A stretch of DNA of 40,595 bases from positions 1 to 40,595 of the forward strand of contig JANXXL010000212.1 in NCBI GenBank assembly GCA_025350625.1, in the 5' to 3' direction. A program made the position numbers and the translations under genes. Source of the stretch: Bryobacterales bacterium (lineage in GTDB: Bacteria; Acidobacteriota; Terriglobia; Bryobacterales; Bryobacteraceae). Under the pieces are notes generated by a model. It saw nothing but the letters and a program-made list of their open reading frames with translations, searched no databases and was not told the DNA's origin. Shown piece after piece: positions 1 through 9,913 of this stretch; the first letter of the stretch is position 1; each line of letters starts with the position of its first letter.

Positions 1-347
1 GCCATTGCGGCAGGAACCTCGTCTGCTATTTTTACGGCCACTACTTCGGCGGTGGTGTCGACTCAATCCGCGGTCATTACCGGAAGCTACAATGGAGCAA
101 CTCAAACGGCATCGTTGACTGTGACGTCGCCAGCGGTAACCCTTTTGTCTCTCCAGTGCGCTCCTGGCACGGTGGCCGGCGGTGTATCCAGCACTTGCAC
201 GGTGGCGCTAACGGGCGCGGCTCCGGCGGGGGGCGCGGTGGTCAGTCTTGCGGTTAACAATACTTCCGTCACGGTGCCGCCGTCGGTTGCCATTGCGGCA
301 GGAACCTCGTCTGCTATTTTTACGGCCACTACTTCGGCGGTGGTGTC
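1..347 (+). repeat. Near-identical 288-bp tandem repeat inside the adhesin gene
   Basis: Bases 1-59 are identical to 289-347, and similarity continues past one mismatch (60/348) through ACTCAATCCGCGGT. The period is 288 bp, or 96 codons, equal to the protein unit length, so unit gain or loss keeps the frame. Later units are diverged in DNA. Confidence 0.9.
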
Positions 348-2688
348 CACTCAATCCGCGGTAATTACGGGGGTCTACAACGCGTCCGCGCAAACCGGAC
401 TCCTGACGGTGACTGCGGCGGCGGTAACGCTTACCTCAATCCAGTGCGCTCCCGGGACGGTGACGGGCGCGGCATCGAGCATCTGCACACTGATGCTATC
501 CGGCGCGGCTCCAGCGGGCGGCGCGGTGGTTATTTTGTCGAGTAACTCCACGGCAGCCACAGTTCCGGCATCCACCACGATCCCGGCCGGATCTTCGTCA
601 ACTACATTTACGGCTGCCACGTCGGCGGTGACGTCGACGCAGGTTGCAGTGATCGCAGCGAGCTACGCAGGCGTATCGCAAACCGCATCTTTGACGGTGA
701 CTGGTCCTGGTCTTTCCGTTTCTTCGATTCAATGTTTACCTGCCACCGTGATGGGTGGCGACGCGAGCACCTGCACGGTGATGCTCGCGGGTGTGGCGCC
801 GTCGGGCGGCGCGCTCATCAATCTGTCGGATAGCAGCATGGTGGTTACCATACCGGCTTCGGTCACGGTGCCCGCCGGAGCTACGTCGACCACGTTTACG
901 GCGTCTACTTCGGCGGTCTCGGTAACCCTGTCGGTGGCGATTACCGCCACCTACGCTCCGCCAGTTCTCGGTGCGCCGCTGAAGGGCGCCCCCATTATGT
1001 TCACCTCGCAAACGGCATCTTTGACGGTATCGCCTCTGGTCATCGCGCTGGCAGGAATGCAGTGTACGCCTGCCACCATCGTTTCAGGAAGCAGCAGCAC
1101 CTGCACGACGACCCTGACCGCGCCGGCACCCGCCGCGGGCGTCACAGCCGCGATCGCCAGCAGCAATTCAAGGCTGAGCGTCCCTGCATCGCTTAGCTTC
1201 CAGGCCGGGGCGACTTCTGCAAGCTTCGCCGCCAAGGCCCTGTTCAAGTTTTCTGGTTCCGCAACGGTGTCGGCGACCCTTCAAGGCAAGAGTGTGACTG
1301 CGACGATCACTGCCGGCTCCAGGAAAACAACGCAAACCGTTACCGCCGCCGGAACCACCAATGTCGCGCAGTTTACGGTGCGGCCAGCGGACCAGACCAC
1401 GGTTGCAGGCGCTGCTACACCGGCGCTTGCGCCCACGCTTTCCAACGTTCGCCCGAGCGAACTGTTCTGCTCACCGAAACAAGTGCAGGCGGGAGACAGC
1501 ATCACCTGCAATCTACAGTTAAGTTCGGCCAATCTGCCGGAGGGCACCGATATTATGGTTTCCGCCGGCGATGCGTCGCTACAGGTGCCGGCGGCAGTCT
1601 CGCCGCGCCCGGGCCAATCCACGCTCTCCTTCGAGGCCATGGTCAGCCCACAGGCACAGACGCACTCCGCCTCCATCGCGGTAACGTTGGGTGCGATGAG
1701 CGCGCAGGACCAAGTTATGGTGCTGGCGAATCCCACGCCGGTGCTGACCGTGCCCGGACCGCAATTCGCTCTCGCCGGCTCCGCCTTGTCTTTCAACGTG
1801 ACGGCTTCGTCCGGCAGCGGGGCATTGGTTTATCTATCGTCGGACAGACTTCCGCCGGGCGCCACCTTCAATCGCGGTTCCGGGCGGTTTATCTGGACTC
1901 CGAAAAGGTCTCAGCAAGGGACCTGGAACATTTCCTTCACTGCCACCGATCAGAACCACAATGCCGCTCCCGGGGAAGTGAGTATCGAAGTGGGAGACGG
2001 CACGCCGAAGATCGATCGCATCGTGCACTCGGCAAGTAATTCGAGCGATGCCGTCTGCACCGCGGGCTCCCTCGCTGCGATTTATGGAGCGTGGCTTTCG
2101 ACAGGCGTGGCGTCAGATCCCACGGGCGCCAGCTTTACACTTGCCGGAACCAAAGTGGCCTTCGATGGTAAATACGCGGCCCTGGTTTATGCCTCACCGA
2201 CTGAGGTCATCGTGATTTGTCCTGCTGTCGTAACCGCCAACGTAACGGTGGAAGCCGCAGCGGGCCGCAGCGCAGCGGTGCGCATCCAAGTTCAGGGCAC
2301 TGCTCCCGGCATTTTCACAGTGGATGGGTCCGGCACGGGCCAAGCTTCGGCGAGCATCGAGGGCGGCATGCTGATCGCTGCTCCGCGAAACTACTTGTAC
2401 GCGGCTGAACCAGCCCAACCCGGCGATCATCTGTCGATTCCGGTAACTGGATTGAATCCGGACGCCAGTTTCCCGGCCTCAGCTCAAATCGGCGATCAGT
2501 ACGTTCCGATCGATTGGATAAGGCCGGTCGCGGGATGGGCCGGGGTGATGGAAGTCGGGGTTACCCTGCCGGCGGCGGTTCAAACCGGCGACGCCGTTTC
2601 TATGGTGCTCCAACAGTTGGGACTGGATGGCCGCACGAACGTGGTCAGCAAACCGGTTTCTATCGCAATCGAACCGGTACGGCCGTAG
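1..2688 (+). CDS. Secreted repeat protein with Solibacter-type C-terminal domain (5' partial)
   Basis: The frame is open from the first base, so the start lies outside the window; 895 residues are visible. The visible part begins with five Ig-like/adhesin-like units, each opening with a Cys pair of the form QC-P-x2-V...STCT, for example near residue 53 and again exactly 96 residues later. A sixth region near residues 590-670 resembles a cadherin/He_PIG-type fold (LPPGATF, then FIWTP, then FTATDQN). The last ~220 residues, from PKIDRIVHSASNSS onward, match the C-terminal domain I know from many Candidatus Solibacter exported proteins (TIGR03437 type). Composition is rich in Ala, Ser, Thr and Val, with no catalytic motif. 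It is probably an extracellular or surface adhesin-like protein; its ligand is unknown. The first repeats are nearly identical at DNA level, implying recent unit duplication or conversion. Confidence 0.85.
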   Translation, partial: AIAAGTSSAIFTATTSAVVSTQSAVITGSYNGATQTASLTVTSPAVTLLSLQCAPGTVAGGVSSTCTVALTGAAPAGGAVVSLAVNNTSVTVPPSVAIAAGTSSAIFTATTSAVVSTQSAVITGVYNASAQTGLLTVTAAAVTLTSIQCAPGTVTGAASSICTLMLSGAAPAGGAVVILSSNSTAATVPASTTIPAGSSSTTFTAATSAVTSTQVAVIAASYAGVSQTASLTVTGPGLSVSSIQCLPATVMGGDASTCTVMLAGVAPSGGALINLSDSSMVVTIPASVTVPAGATSTTFTASTSAVSVTLSVAITATYAPPVLGAPLKGAPIMFTSQTASLTVSPLVIALAGMQCTPATIVSGSSSTCTTTLTAPAPAAGVTAAIASSNSRLSVPASLSFQAGATSASFAAKALFKFSGSATVSATLQGKSVTATITAGSRKTTQTVTAAGTTNVAQFTVRPADQTTVAGAATPALAPTLSNVRPSELFCSPKQVQAGDSITCNLQLSSANLPEGTDIMVSAGDASLQVPAAVSPRPGQSTLSFEAMVSPQAQTHSASIAVTLGAMSAQDQVMVLANPTPVLTVPGPQFALAGSALSFNVTASSGSGALVYLSSDRLPPGATFNRGSGRFIWTPKRSQQGTWNISFTATDQNHNAAPGEVSIEVGDGTPKIDRIVHSASNSSDAVCTAGSLAAIYGAWLSTGVASDPTGASFTLAGTKVAFDGKYAALVYASPTEVIVICPAVVTANVTVEAAAGRSAAVRIQVQGTAPGIFTVDGSGTGQASASIEGGMLIAAPRNYLYAAEPAQPGDHLSIPVTGLNPDASFPASAQIGDQYVPIDWIRPVAGWAGVMEVGVTLPAAVQTGDAVSMVLQQLGLDGRTNVVSKPVSIAIEPVRP

Positions 2689-2708
2689 CAGGTAGAAGAT
2701 CGTATCCT

Positions 2709-2743
2709 CCCGGCGGTCCATGCACCCGTGCAGGATCGCCGGG
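2709..2743 (+). terminator. Strong GC hairpin after the adhesin gene
   Basis: Arms CCCGGCGGTCC-A-TGCA and TGCA-GGATCGCCGGG pair around a CCCG loop, with one G-U pair and one bulged A. The hairpin starts about 20 nt after the stop codon. No T tract follows, so it may be a Rho-type or mRNA-stabilising end rather than a classical terminator. Confidence 0.45.
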
Positions 2744-2779
2744 GTTCCCAAAGCCTCAGATACAATCCCAAAGATTCTC

Positions 2780-2809
2780 GTGACCCATTGGATAAAGACT
2801 TGCTACAAT
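2780..2809 (+). promoter_or_regulatory. Possible sigma-70-like promoter for the 2846-8387 gene run
   Basis: TACAAT at 2804-2809 matches five of six bases of the -10 consensus. GTGACC at 2780-2785, 18 bp upstream, is a weak -35. It lies about 36 bp before the ATG of the hydrolase gene. Seen by eye only. Confidence 0.3.
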
Positions 2810-2845
2810 CTCCATCGCACCTGAGTTTTTAGTTTGCGCGGAGTA

Positions 2846-3796
2846 ATGAAGAGAACCGTCCAACTTGCGTTGCTGGTCATTGCACCTATTGTCCTGTTTG
2901 CCTTGCTGCGCGGGGGCATCGGTCTGGCGAGTCACCAGTTGGAGTCGCGGTATCCTCCCCCTGGGCAGATGATCCGGGTGGACGGGCACCGGCTGCATTT
3001 GTACTGCACCGGTCGCGGAACGCCGACAGTTGTTATCGAGCCGGGGATGGGGACTGACTGGGTCTCCTGGCGATTGGTTTCCCTAAAACTGGCCGAGGTA
3101 AACAGAGTTTGCGTTTACGATCGTGCAGGATATGGGTGGAGCGATCCGGGTCCACGGCCGCGTACGGCGGGACGCATCGCAACCGAACTGCACGAACTCC
3201 TGACGAAGGCGGAGGTCGGTGGACCCTTGATTCTGGTGGCGCATTCGTTCGCGGGATATGTCGCCCGGATTTACGCGAACCGATTTCCCGAGTCGGTGAA
3301 CGCGGTGGTGTTAGTTGACGCTTCGAGTGAAGACGAGGACGGCGCTTCCGCGGCCCCGGTGGCGGCACGGATTGACGGCGCTGCCATTCTCTCGATGATT
3401 CCTCCTTTGGGGTGGCAGCGGCTGAAGCGCCTGTATCGGGGCGACGAAGCGCTCCCCGCGGGCATGAGGGAGTTACCGGCGGCGTATCGCAATCGCGCGC
3501 TGGTGGGTTCTTCGCTCGAACAACTGAAGAGTGAGCGCAACGAATTCGACTCGCTTTCCTTGAGCGAGGCCGAGGTGCGGGCCGCTCCCTTTCCGCGGAA
3601 TATGCGGCTCACGGTGCTGACGGCATCGCGCGGGATGTCTCCGGCGCATCGCGAACAGCAAGAAAAACTGGCCAGGCTGTCGGCTTTTGGCAAGCAGGTG
3701 ATCGCAGAAAAGAGTGGGCACTCGATTCAACTGGATCAGCCGGAATTGATTTTAGATGCCGTGCGGGAATTCAGTCGTCCGGCCCCCCAAAAATGA
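2846..3796 (+). CDS. Membrane-anchored alpha/beta hydrolase
   Basis: This is a 316-residue protein with an N-terminal hydrophobic segment (VQLALLVIAPIVLFALL) that is a likely signal anchor, followed by an alpha/beta hydrolase domain. The nucleophile elbow is AHSFAG (a variant of G-x-S-x-G), an oxyanion-type PGMGTDW comes earlier, and the late SGHSIQLDQP supplies the catalytic His. The substrate cannot be read from sequence; esters or peptides are typical of the family. I chose ATG 2846 over the in-frame TTG at 2834, though the only GGAG (2840-2843) sits just 2 nt before it. The next gene begins 4 bp after this stop, so the two are probably cotranscribed. Confidence 0.85.
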   Translation: MKRTVQLALLVIAPIVLFALLRGGIGLASHQLESRYPPPGQMIRVDGHRLHLYCTGRGTPTVVIEPGMGTDWVSWRLVSLKLAEVNRVCVYDRAGYGWSDPGPRPRTAGRIATELHELLTKAEVGGPLILVAHSFAGYVARIYANRFPESVNAVVLVDASSEDEDGASAAPVAARIDGAAILSMIPPLGWQRLKRLYRGDEALPAGMRELPAAYRNRALVGSSLEQLKSERNEFDSLSLSEAEVRAAPFPRNMRLTVLTASRGMSPAHREQQEKLARLSAFGKQVIAEKSGHSIQLDQPELILDAVREFSRPAPQK

Positions 3797-3800
3797 AAGC

Positions 3801-5591
3801 ATGATTGAGAATTCTCCAACTTCCCGGCGGCTCGCGATGGCCATTGTGATCATGAGCGTTTTGATCGGGGGCTGGCTGCGGCTGTCGGACTTGGACGCGA
3901 AGAGCATCTCGCACCCGGAAATGTACGTTCCCGGTATCCGGCTGCCGGCGGGCGTCGCTGAGCCTGCGGAGCGAATGACTCTGGTCAGTGTGGTGACGGG
4001 GACCTTCTCCTCAGATACGCATCCTCCCGGCTACTACATCGCGATGCTGCCCTGGACGCATGCCTTCGGAGCCAGTTTGCGTTCCCTGCGTCTGCCATCT
4101 GCTTTGTTAGGGCTGGCGTGCATTCCTCTCCTCTATTGGTTGGGAGTGCTGATGGGGAATCCGCTCGCCGGCGCTTTGGCCGCCGCACTTCTCGCCCTGA
4201 GCGGCTATCACGTTTTCTGGACCAGGGTCGCGCGCATGTTTGCGCTCGAATGCTTCCTGGGCCTGGCCGCTACAGTGGTGCTGCTGTTGATTGTGACCCG
4301 GGGACGCGCCCGTGGTTTGCTGACCGCCGTTTATGTGGCCTTGGTTCTGGCCGGTGTGGCTACCGATGTTTACTTCTGGAGTCTTCTCGCGGCCCATATG
4401 ATCTGGACATTCGGGAATGCGTTAGGGAAGCGCGAGCTGTCCGCGGTGTGCCGCGCGCAATTGCTGGCACTGGTGCTGGGCTCGCCTTTGATTGCTTTCG
4501 CGGCGTATCAGAGCGGCAATACGGTGGCGGACCTCAGCCGGAATGTTCCACGTTACCTGGCGGAGTTCAGCGCATTCGCGTTCGCAATTCCGTCGGATGT
4601 GTCGGGGTTTTTCCCTGCTGCTGTGCCCTTTACGGGATTCATCGCCGGCTGGATTGTCCGAATCTTGATACTGGCGATTGCAATTGTACTGCTGGTCAGC
4701 GGGTTCCGTCAGGTGTGGCAACCATCCTCAACGGTTCGGATTGTTGAAGTGCCCGCGTCCGGACGGAAACTTTGGACCTGGGGTTGGATCGTCGCGGGCA
4801 TTATCGGCACTCTTGAAATAGGCGGCTTCGTTTACGCCACGCGGTGGCTGCCGCCGGGGCAAGTTCATAGCACGATCAAAGCGACAGAATTTCTTTCTGT
4901 GTTACCGCTGGCGCTTGCGATTGTTTCGCTCCTCATCGATCGATACTGGGCTGAACTTCAATTCTCGGAAGGGCGGCGGCGGTTTATAGCAGACTTACCC
5001 TTTGCGGGTCTGTTGGCGATCATCCCGTTTGGTTTGCTGGCGATGCTATCGCAGGCGCGGCCCATCCTGAATCAACGGGGTCTGTTATTCGCTTCTCCCT
5101 ATCTCTTTTTCGTCCTGGCGTGCGGCGTTCTCGCTCTTCGAAGCAAGGGGTGGACTACCGCGATCGCCGCCGCCCTGGTGGCAATCTGCGGCTTGAGTCT
5201 TTATTCGTATCGCAGCATGACAATGGACCCGGCCGATTACGGGCATTTCGCAGCCTCCATTACCTCGGAAATTCAATCCAGCGACTTGGTATTTGTGCGA
5301 AAAGCCTGGTATGCGACCCCCATCCTGTATTACTTGAATGCCGACCAGTTCCACATCGTGGGGCGGAATTATTCGGCTGCGTCCTCCCAGGAGCCGAACG
5401 CCCGGGTCTGGGTGGTGCTGCTCTACGACCCCGCTCCGAGCGACGAAATGCGCGCAGGACTCTCCGGCTACCGTAAAGTTCGAACCATCGCGGCGCCTCA
5501 GGCCGAAGCGATTCTTTATCAACGCGGTAGCGAAACGGCGGCGGTGCAACCCCGGAAGCGTCCCAAACCTTCGGAAACAATTGGAAATTAG
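3801..5591 (+). CDS. GT39/PMT_2-like multi-pass membrane glycosyltransferase
   Basis: A 596-residue polytopic membrane protein. The first membrane helix (LAMAIVIMSVLIGGWLRL) is followed by an acidic DLDAKSISHPE loop, then a THPPGYYIAMLPW stretch, RLPSALLGLACIPLLYWLG and R-x-ARMFAL, the layout of ArnT/PMT-type (GT39, PMT_2) enzymes that transfer sugars from polyprenyl-phosphate donors on the outer face of the membrane. The soluble C-terminal ~110 residues (from about DLVFVRKAWY) would lie outside. The acceptor is unknown; neighbours (radical SAM protein, flippase) point to envelope glycan work. ATG 3801, 4 bp after the previous stop, is preferred; an earlier in-frame ATG at 3756 would overlap the hydrolase gene. 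Confidence 0.8.
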   Translation: MIENSPTSRRLAMAIVIMSVLIGGWLRLSDLDAKSISHPEMYVPGIRLPAGVAEPAERMTLVSVVTGTFSSDTHPPGYYIAMLPWTHAFGASLRSLRLPSALLGLACIPLLYWLGVLMGNPLAGALAAALLALSGYHVFWTRVARMFALECFLGLAATVVLLLIVTRGRARGLLTAVYVALVLAGVATDVYFWSLLAAHMIWTFGNALGKRELSAVCRAQLLALVLGSPLIAFAAYQSGNTVADLSRNVPRYLAEFSAFAFAIPSDVSGFFPAAVPFTGFIAGWIVRILILAIAIVLLVSGFRQVWQPSSTVRIVEVPASGRKLWTWGWIVAGIIGTLEIGGFVYATRWLPPGQVHSTIKATEFLSVLPLALAIVSLLIDRYWAELQFSEGRRRFIADLPFAGLLAIIPFGLLAMLSQARPILNQRGLLFASPYLFFVLACGVLALRSKGWTTAIAAALVAICGLSLYSYRSMTMDPADYGHFAASITSEIQSSDLVFVRKAWYATPILYYLNADQFHIVGRNYSAASSQEPNARVWVVLLYDPAPSDEMRAGLSGYRKVRTIAAPQAEAILYQRGSETAAVQPRKRPKPSETIGN

Positions 5592-5712
5592 GGGACCACG
5601 GGGTGCCGATCCGCCACCCGGACCGGGCTTGGCAGCGTCTCTCCAGCGGTTACGAACGGCACATGATGGCAAGGCGCGTGCACACTATCGGGAATTAGGC
5701 TAGAGGTTTAAT

Positions 5713-6894
5713 TTGCCCAGTATTACTGAACGCATCGTTCGACACGCACGGATCACCGCGAGGAACTACCAGACTCAGCAGAGTCCGCCGTTCCTGATTC
5801 TGTTCATCAACTCAATCTGCAATCAGAAATGCGAGCACTGCTTCTACTGGAAGAACCTGAATCGGCGCGACGATCTCACCAAAGAAGAGCTGTTTGCGCT
5901 TTCCCGGTCGCTTGGCCGCATCGAGAACCTTAATCTTTCCGGCGGCGAGCCGTTCTTGCGCCCCGAATTCGGCGAAATCTGCCGCCAGTTTATCCAGCAC
6001 AATAAAGTGCGCCAGATTTATGTTCCTACCAATGGCTACTTTACGGAGCGTACGGTTAAGCAGGTCACCGAAACGTTGAAGGAAAAGGATCTGGACTTGT
6101 TCGTGGCGGAGATTTCGCTCGACGGCCTGGGGGAATTCCACAATAAGTTCCGCGGCTCGCCGGGAGCCTTCGATAAGGCGATGGCCACTTACGAAGCGCT
6201 GGCGAAGCTCCAGGAAAAAGATTCCAGGCTGCGCATCCATTCGATTTCGACGGCAACCGCCGTCAACATGGACGAAATCCGCAGGCTTACTTCGTACCTG
6301 TTCGATCATTGTCCGAAGATGGATCACCATAATCTGGCCCTGATCCGGGGGGATCGCAAGAATCCGTCGTTGCTGGGTCCGGCAATGGAGCAGTATCAGA
6401 GTCTGTATGAGTATGTCCGGCGCTTGTGGGCGCCGCGCGAAGAGGGACGCTACGGCTCGATTGTCGAACCCATGCTGCAATGGGCCAAGTCGCGAACCGC
6501 AGCTACGCAATCGCAGGTGATCCCGTGCCGCGCGGGAGTGCTGACGGCGGTGGTTTACTCGAACGGCGACGTGAGCGTGTGCGAAACTCATGAGCCGCTC
6601 GGAAACCTGCGGCAGAATACTTTCGCGGAAATCTGGAATTCGCCCGAGGCCAACGCTTTGCGCCAGTCGATTGCGGCGCGCGAGTGTTATTGCACCAACG
6701 AAGTTTTCCTGTGGCCTAGCATCACCTATCAGCCGGAGCAGTTGATCCGGACCATGGTCGGAGCCAAGGTGTGGCAGGGGATCCGTCCTTTGCCGGATGG
6801 CGAAAAGCTTCACCCCACGCTGGCTGGTTCGAATCTTTCCACCGACCGTGACAAGCTGGTAACCATACAGGCGGGTGACGGAAGAAGCCAGTGA
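5713..6894 (+). CDS. Radical SAM protein with SPASM-like C-terminus
   Basis: This is a 393-residue radical SAM enzyme. The cluster motif CNQKCEHC lies near residues 37-44, and the SAM-binding [13 protein letters not shown] follows near 75. The C-terminal third has further cysteines ([20 protein letters not shown]) and the phrase [14 protein letters not shown], which is typical of SPASM domains that bind auxiliary Fe-S clusters. These enzymes modify peptides or small molecules; no precursor peptide gene is visible nearby, so the substrate is open. The start is TTG 5713, supported by AGAGG at 5702-5706 with 6-nt spacing. The stop overlaps the next start by 4 bp (GTGA), so translation is likely coupled to the flippase gene. 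Confidence 0.88.
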   Translation: MPSITERIVRHARITARNYQTQQSPPFLILFINSICNQKCEHCFYWKNLNRRDDLTKEELFALSRSLGRIENLNLSGGEPFLRPEFGEICRQFIQHNKVRQIYVPTNGYFTERTVKQVTETLKEKDLDLFVAEISLDGLGEFHNKFRGSPGAFDKAMATYEALAKLQEKDSRLRIHSISTATAVNMDEIRRLTSYLFDHCPKMDHHNLALIRGDRKNPSLLGPAMEQYQSLYEYVRRLWAPREEGRYGSIVEPMLQWAKSRTAATQSQVIPCRAGVLTAVVYSNGDVSVCETHEPLGNLRQNTFAEIWNSPEANALRQSIAARECYCTNEVFLWPSITYQPEQLIRTMVGAKVWQGIRPLPDGEKLHPTLAGSNLSTDRDKLVTIQAGDGRSQ

Positions 6895-8387
6895 AAGCTT
6901 CGACTTTGTCGCCCGTAGCGGCGGCGGCCTCTCCGGAACCCCCACCTGCCGCAGAACCCCGGCGCCTTGCGATTAATCTGCTTTATTTGCTGGCCGGGGA
7001 ATTTGCGGCTAAGCTGTTCACCTTCGCCAGCTTCAGCTATTTAGCTCGCACGCTGGGACCACGAGATTACGGTTTTATCGAGTTCACTCTGGCGGTGATG
7101 GTGTTCTTCAGCCTGCCGGTCGACTTGGGGCTGGGATCTTATGGGGCGCGGGAGATCGCACGTAACCCGGAGAAGGGCGCGCGTCTGTTGCGGGAAATCA
7201 CAGGCTTACGCATGGTGCTTTCCATTTGCTCCATCGCGGTATTGGGTATCTTTATCCTGCTGGTTCACAAGTCCTTCCAGCTAAAACTTCTGCTGGCCAT
7301 GTATGGAGTGAGCCTGCTGGGCGGACCGTTCCTGCTCCAATGGTTCTTCCAGGCGCACGATCAAATGCGATGGGTAGGATGGGCCACCATTATCAGGCAG
7401 GCGTGCTTCGCGGGTTTGGTGTTTTTCGTTTTTCGCAAAGGAACGCCGCTGGTCTATATCGGATTCATCGAATGCTTCTCGGTAGCCGCGGTGGCCTTAT
7501 TCTGCGTGTATGTGGCGCGGCAAAAGATGGGATTTTCATTGCCGCGGCCGGATCTGCAGGTCGCGCACTTCCGCCATCATCTTAAGGAATCTGCACCGAT
7601 AGGTTTGACGGAGCTGGCGTGGGGATTCATGTGGTATTTCTGCACGGTCCTGCTGGGCTTCCTGTTCGCGGATGCGACGCTTGGCTGGTGGGGGGCATCG
7701 CACCGGGCGCTGATGGCGCTTCACACGTTTGTCTGGCTGTACTTTTTCAATCTGCTGCCGTCGATTTCCCGCTGCGTCGCGGGTTCAAACGCGCGGCTGC
7801 TGCAACTGATGGATCATTCGGTGCGCTTCGCCGCGTGGGCCAGCCTGTTTGGAGCTGCGTTCTTAACCATGATTGCGCCGGCTTTGCTCAGTTTCCTCTA
7901 CGGACCGTCGTTTCGGGCGGCGGCAGGGTCGTTTTCGATTCTGGCATGGATGCTGCCGATCGCTATGCTGAGCGGGCATCACCGGTATATTCTGGTTGCT
8001 TATAATCACCAGCGGCGTTTGCTGCGCTGCACGTCGATTTCAGCCGCCGTCGCGGTGATTCTCGGTTTCACGCTGGTGCCTCTGTACGGCGGGGCAGGAG
8101 CGGCTTGGGCTCTCGTGATTGCCAACGCGGTCAATTTGCTGCTGGTGTATTATTCAGTCCGACAATTGGTGGTTGAAGTTCCCCTGCGCGCCCAAATTGC
8201 GACGCCCCTGTTCACGCTTGCGGCGTCGATGCTGGCTTATGTGGCGCTCCTGCAGTGGAATCCTACGATTGCGCTGGCCGGCGGTTCGTTAGTCTACCTG
8301 ATTGGGTTTGCGGGCACCGATGGCAGGCGGCTCACATCGTTCATACGGATGATCGCCCGGAAGGGCGCGGTAGAAGCCACCGGATAG
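6891..8387 (+). CDS. Wzx-like polysaccharide/lipid-linked oligosaccharide flippase
   Basis: A 498-residue polytopic membrane protein of the MVF/MOP superfamily. After a short Pro/Ala-rich N-terminus, the family start appears as [20 protein letters not shown]...[16 protein letters not shown], then [13 protein letters not shown] in the first cytoplasmic loop; about a dozen further hydrophobic helices follow. Such proteins move undecaprenyl-linked glycan units to the periplasmic side. The GTG start overlaps the radical SAM stop by 4 bp. It is the last gene of the 2846-8387 run and is convergent with the sigma-54 activator, from which it is separated by only 29 bp. Confidence 0.87.
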   Translation: MKASTLSPVAAAASPEPPPAAEPRRLAINLLYLLAGEFAAKLFTFASFSYLARTLGPRDYGFIEFTLAVMVFFSLPVDLGLGSYGAREIARNPEKGARLLREITGLRMVLSICSIAVLGIFILLVHKSFQLKLLLAMYGVSLLGGPFLLQWFFQAHDQMRWVGWATIIRQACFAGLVFFVFRKGTPLVYIGFIECFSVAAVALFCVYVARQKMGFSLPRPDLQVAHFRHHLKESAPIGLTELAWGFMWYFCTVLLGFLFADATLGWWGASHRALMALHTFVWLYFFNLLPSISRCVAGSNARLLQLMDHSVRFAAWASLFGAAFLTMIAPALLSFLYGPSFRAAAGSFSILAWMLPIAMLSGHHRYILVAYNHQRRLLRCTSISAAVAVILGFTLVPLYGGAGAAWALVIANAVNLLLVYYSVRQLVVEVPLRAQIATPLFTLAASMLAYVALLQWNPTIALAGGSLVYLIGFAGTDGRRLTSFIRMIARKGAVEATG

Positions 8388-8416
8388 GTTACCGCGCCGA
8401 ACTCGGGTGTTGAGTC

Positions 8417-9913
8417 TTAAGCGACTTCCTCGGCCCCTGCGGCTACACTTTTTTCCCGCTCGACGCTGTTTTCCCGCGCCGTGGGCATGGTCGCCATCTT
8501 ATCTTCGATTCCCAGCTTTTTCATCTTGTAAAGCAGGGCCTTGTAGTCGATCTTCAGCAGCACCGCGGCCTTTTTGCGATTCCAGTGGGTGGAGGCGAGG
8601 ACCGCCATAATGGCTTCTGTTTCGGCCTGGTCTTTGGCGCGCGTCACTTGCTCGAGAATAGGAGCCCGGACTTCCACCCGGTCTGAAGTTGCGAAGTCCA
8701 AGGACGGGGTGGCGGTCAGGCTTTTGCGCGCCGCGCGGGCGATCAGGTCGCGAGCGACCATTTCCGGATCGCGCAGAATCGCAAACTTGCGCACGAAGTT
8801 CTCCAGCTCCCGAACATTCCCCGGCCAGTCATAAATCGACATGGCATGAATCATGGTTGGGGTGATCTCGAGCGTGTCCACTTCATCGGGCGCGTGCTTC
8901 TCCAAGAGGATCTTGGTGAGCGGGAGGATATCTTCTTTGCGGTCCCGCAGCGGCGGAACGTACAGGGTCACGATGTTCAAGCGGTAGAAGAGATCCTGGC
9001 GGAATTTGCCTTCGGCGATGGATCGCTCCAGGTCGTTATGGGTGGCGGCGATCACACGGACATCGACGCGCACGGTTTCCTTGCCGCCGAGGCGCTGGAA
9101 CTCATGATCCTGCAGGACCTGCAAAAGCTTGGCCTGGAGTTTAAAGTCCATATCGCCGATTTCGTCGAGCAAAAGCGTTCCGCCGTCGGCGATCTCAAAC
9201 ATACCGGGTTTGCGCTGGTAAGCGCCTGTAAACGCTCCCCGCTCATAGCCGAATAGCTCGCTCTCGACCAGTTCAGAGGGCAAAGCAGCGCAGTTCAACT
9301 TCAGGAAAGGCTTGGAAGCGCGCGGCGAAAGCGCGTGCAGATGCCGCGCCAGTACTTCTTTACCCACGCCGGTTTCACCCAGGATCAATGTCGGAGGCTC
9401 GGACGATCCGATCGAAGCCGCCATGGAGTACAACTCACGCATGCTCGGGCTCCACTGCCCCACCAGCTCATCACCACGCTGCTTGACGCGCCCGTTCCTG
9501 GGACGCACGGCTTTGTCGGGAATCGCCGGGGTCCGTTCGAACGCGTTCTCAAGGGTGGTGCGCAATTCCTCATGGCCTAGCGGTTTTCCAAGAAAATCGG
9601 TAGCTCCGCTCTTCATTGCTTCGACCACGTTCTCTGAAGTGGATGCTCCAGACAGCATGATCACGGGCAAATCCCGGTCTCTGGAGCGGATCTCACGCAG
9701 CGTCTGGAAGCCGTTCTTCTCCGGCATGAAGATGTCCAACAAGACGGCGCTTACAGGGCGCTTGGATTCCAGATACTCCAGCACCTCATTGCCGTCTCTG
9801 GCCAGTTCCACCGAATAACCCTGATACCGCAGGGTCATCTCCAGAAAACTACGAATCTCCGAGTCGTCGTCTCCCACTACAATCGTTCTGTCATTTTTTT
9901 CGAGTCTCATCAT
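8417..9913 (-). CDS. NtrC-family sigma-54-dependent response regulator (copy 1)
   Basis: A 498-residue activator with three domains. Residues 8-125 are a receiver domain with an acidic DDD patch, phospho-acceptor Asp60 (VLLDIFMP) and a conserved Lys before PLGHEEL. Next comes an AAA+ domain with Walker A GETGVGKE, an intact sigma-54 contact loop GAFTGA and Walker B LLLDEIGD. The C-terminus is a Fis-type helix-turn-helix ([26 protein letters not shown]). It should activate sigma-54 promoters when phosphorylated, most simply by the adjoining kinase. Translation is coupled: the ATG at 9913 overlaps the kinase TGA, and GGAGGAG lies 7 nt upstream of the ATG. The central domain contains a 91-residue block identical to the activator at 12561-14069. 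Confidence 0.95.
   Translation of the reverse strand: MMRLEKNDRTIVVGDDDSEIRSFLEMTLRYQGYSVELARDGNEVLEYLESKRPVSAVLLDIFMPEKNGFQTLREIRSRDRDLPVIMLSGASTSENVVEAMKSGATDFLGKPLGHEELRTTLENAFERTPAIPDKAVRPRNGRVKQRGDELVGQWSPSMRELYSMAASIGSSEPPTLILGETGVGKEVLARHLHALSPRASKPFLKLNCAALPSELVESELFGYERGAFTGAYQRKPGMFEIADGGTLLLDEIGDMDFKLQAKLLQVLQDHEFQRLGGKETVRVDVRVIAATHNDLERSIAEGKFRQDLFYRLNIVTLYVPPLRDRKEDILPLTKILLEKHAPDEVDTLEITPTMIHAMSIYDWPGNVRELENFVRKFAILRDPEMVARDLIARAARKSLTATPSLDFATSDRVEVRAPILEQVTRAKDQAETEAIMAVLASTHWNRKKAAVLLKIDYKALLYKMKKLGIEDKMATMPTARENSVEREKSVAAGAEEVA

Noticed and set aside
3756..3800. Upstream ATG for the GT39 gene
   Set aside because: It would overlap the hydrolase gene; ATG 3801 gives a normal gap and first membrane helix.
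5812..6945. Long antisense frame (377 codons) opposite the radical SAM gene
   Set aside because: No ribosome site, no family motif; it is a by-product of GC-biased codons in the real gene.
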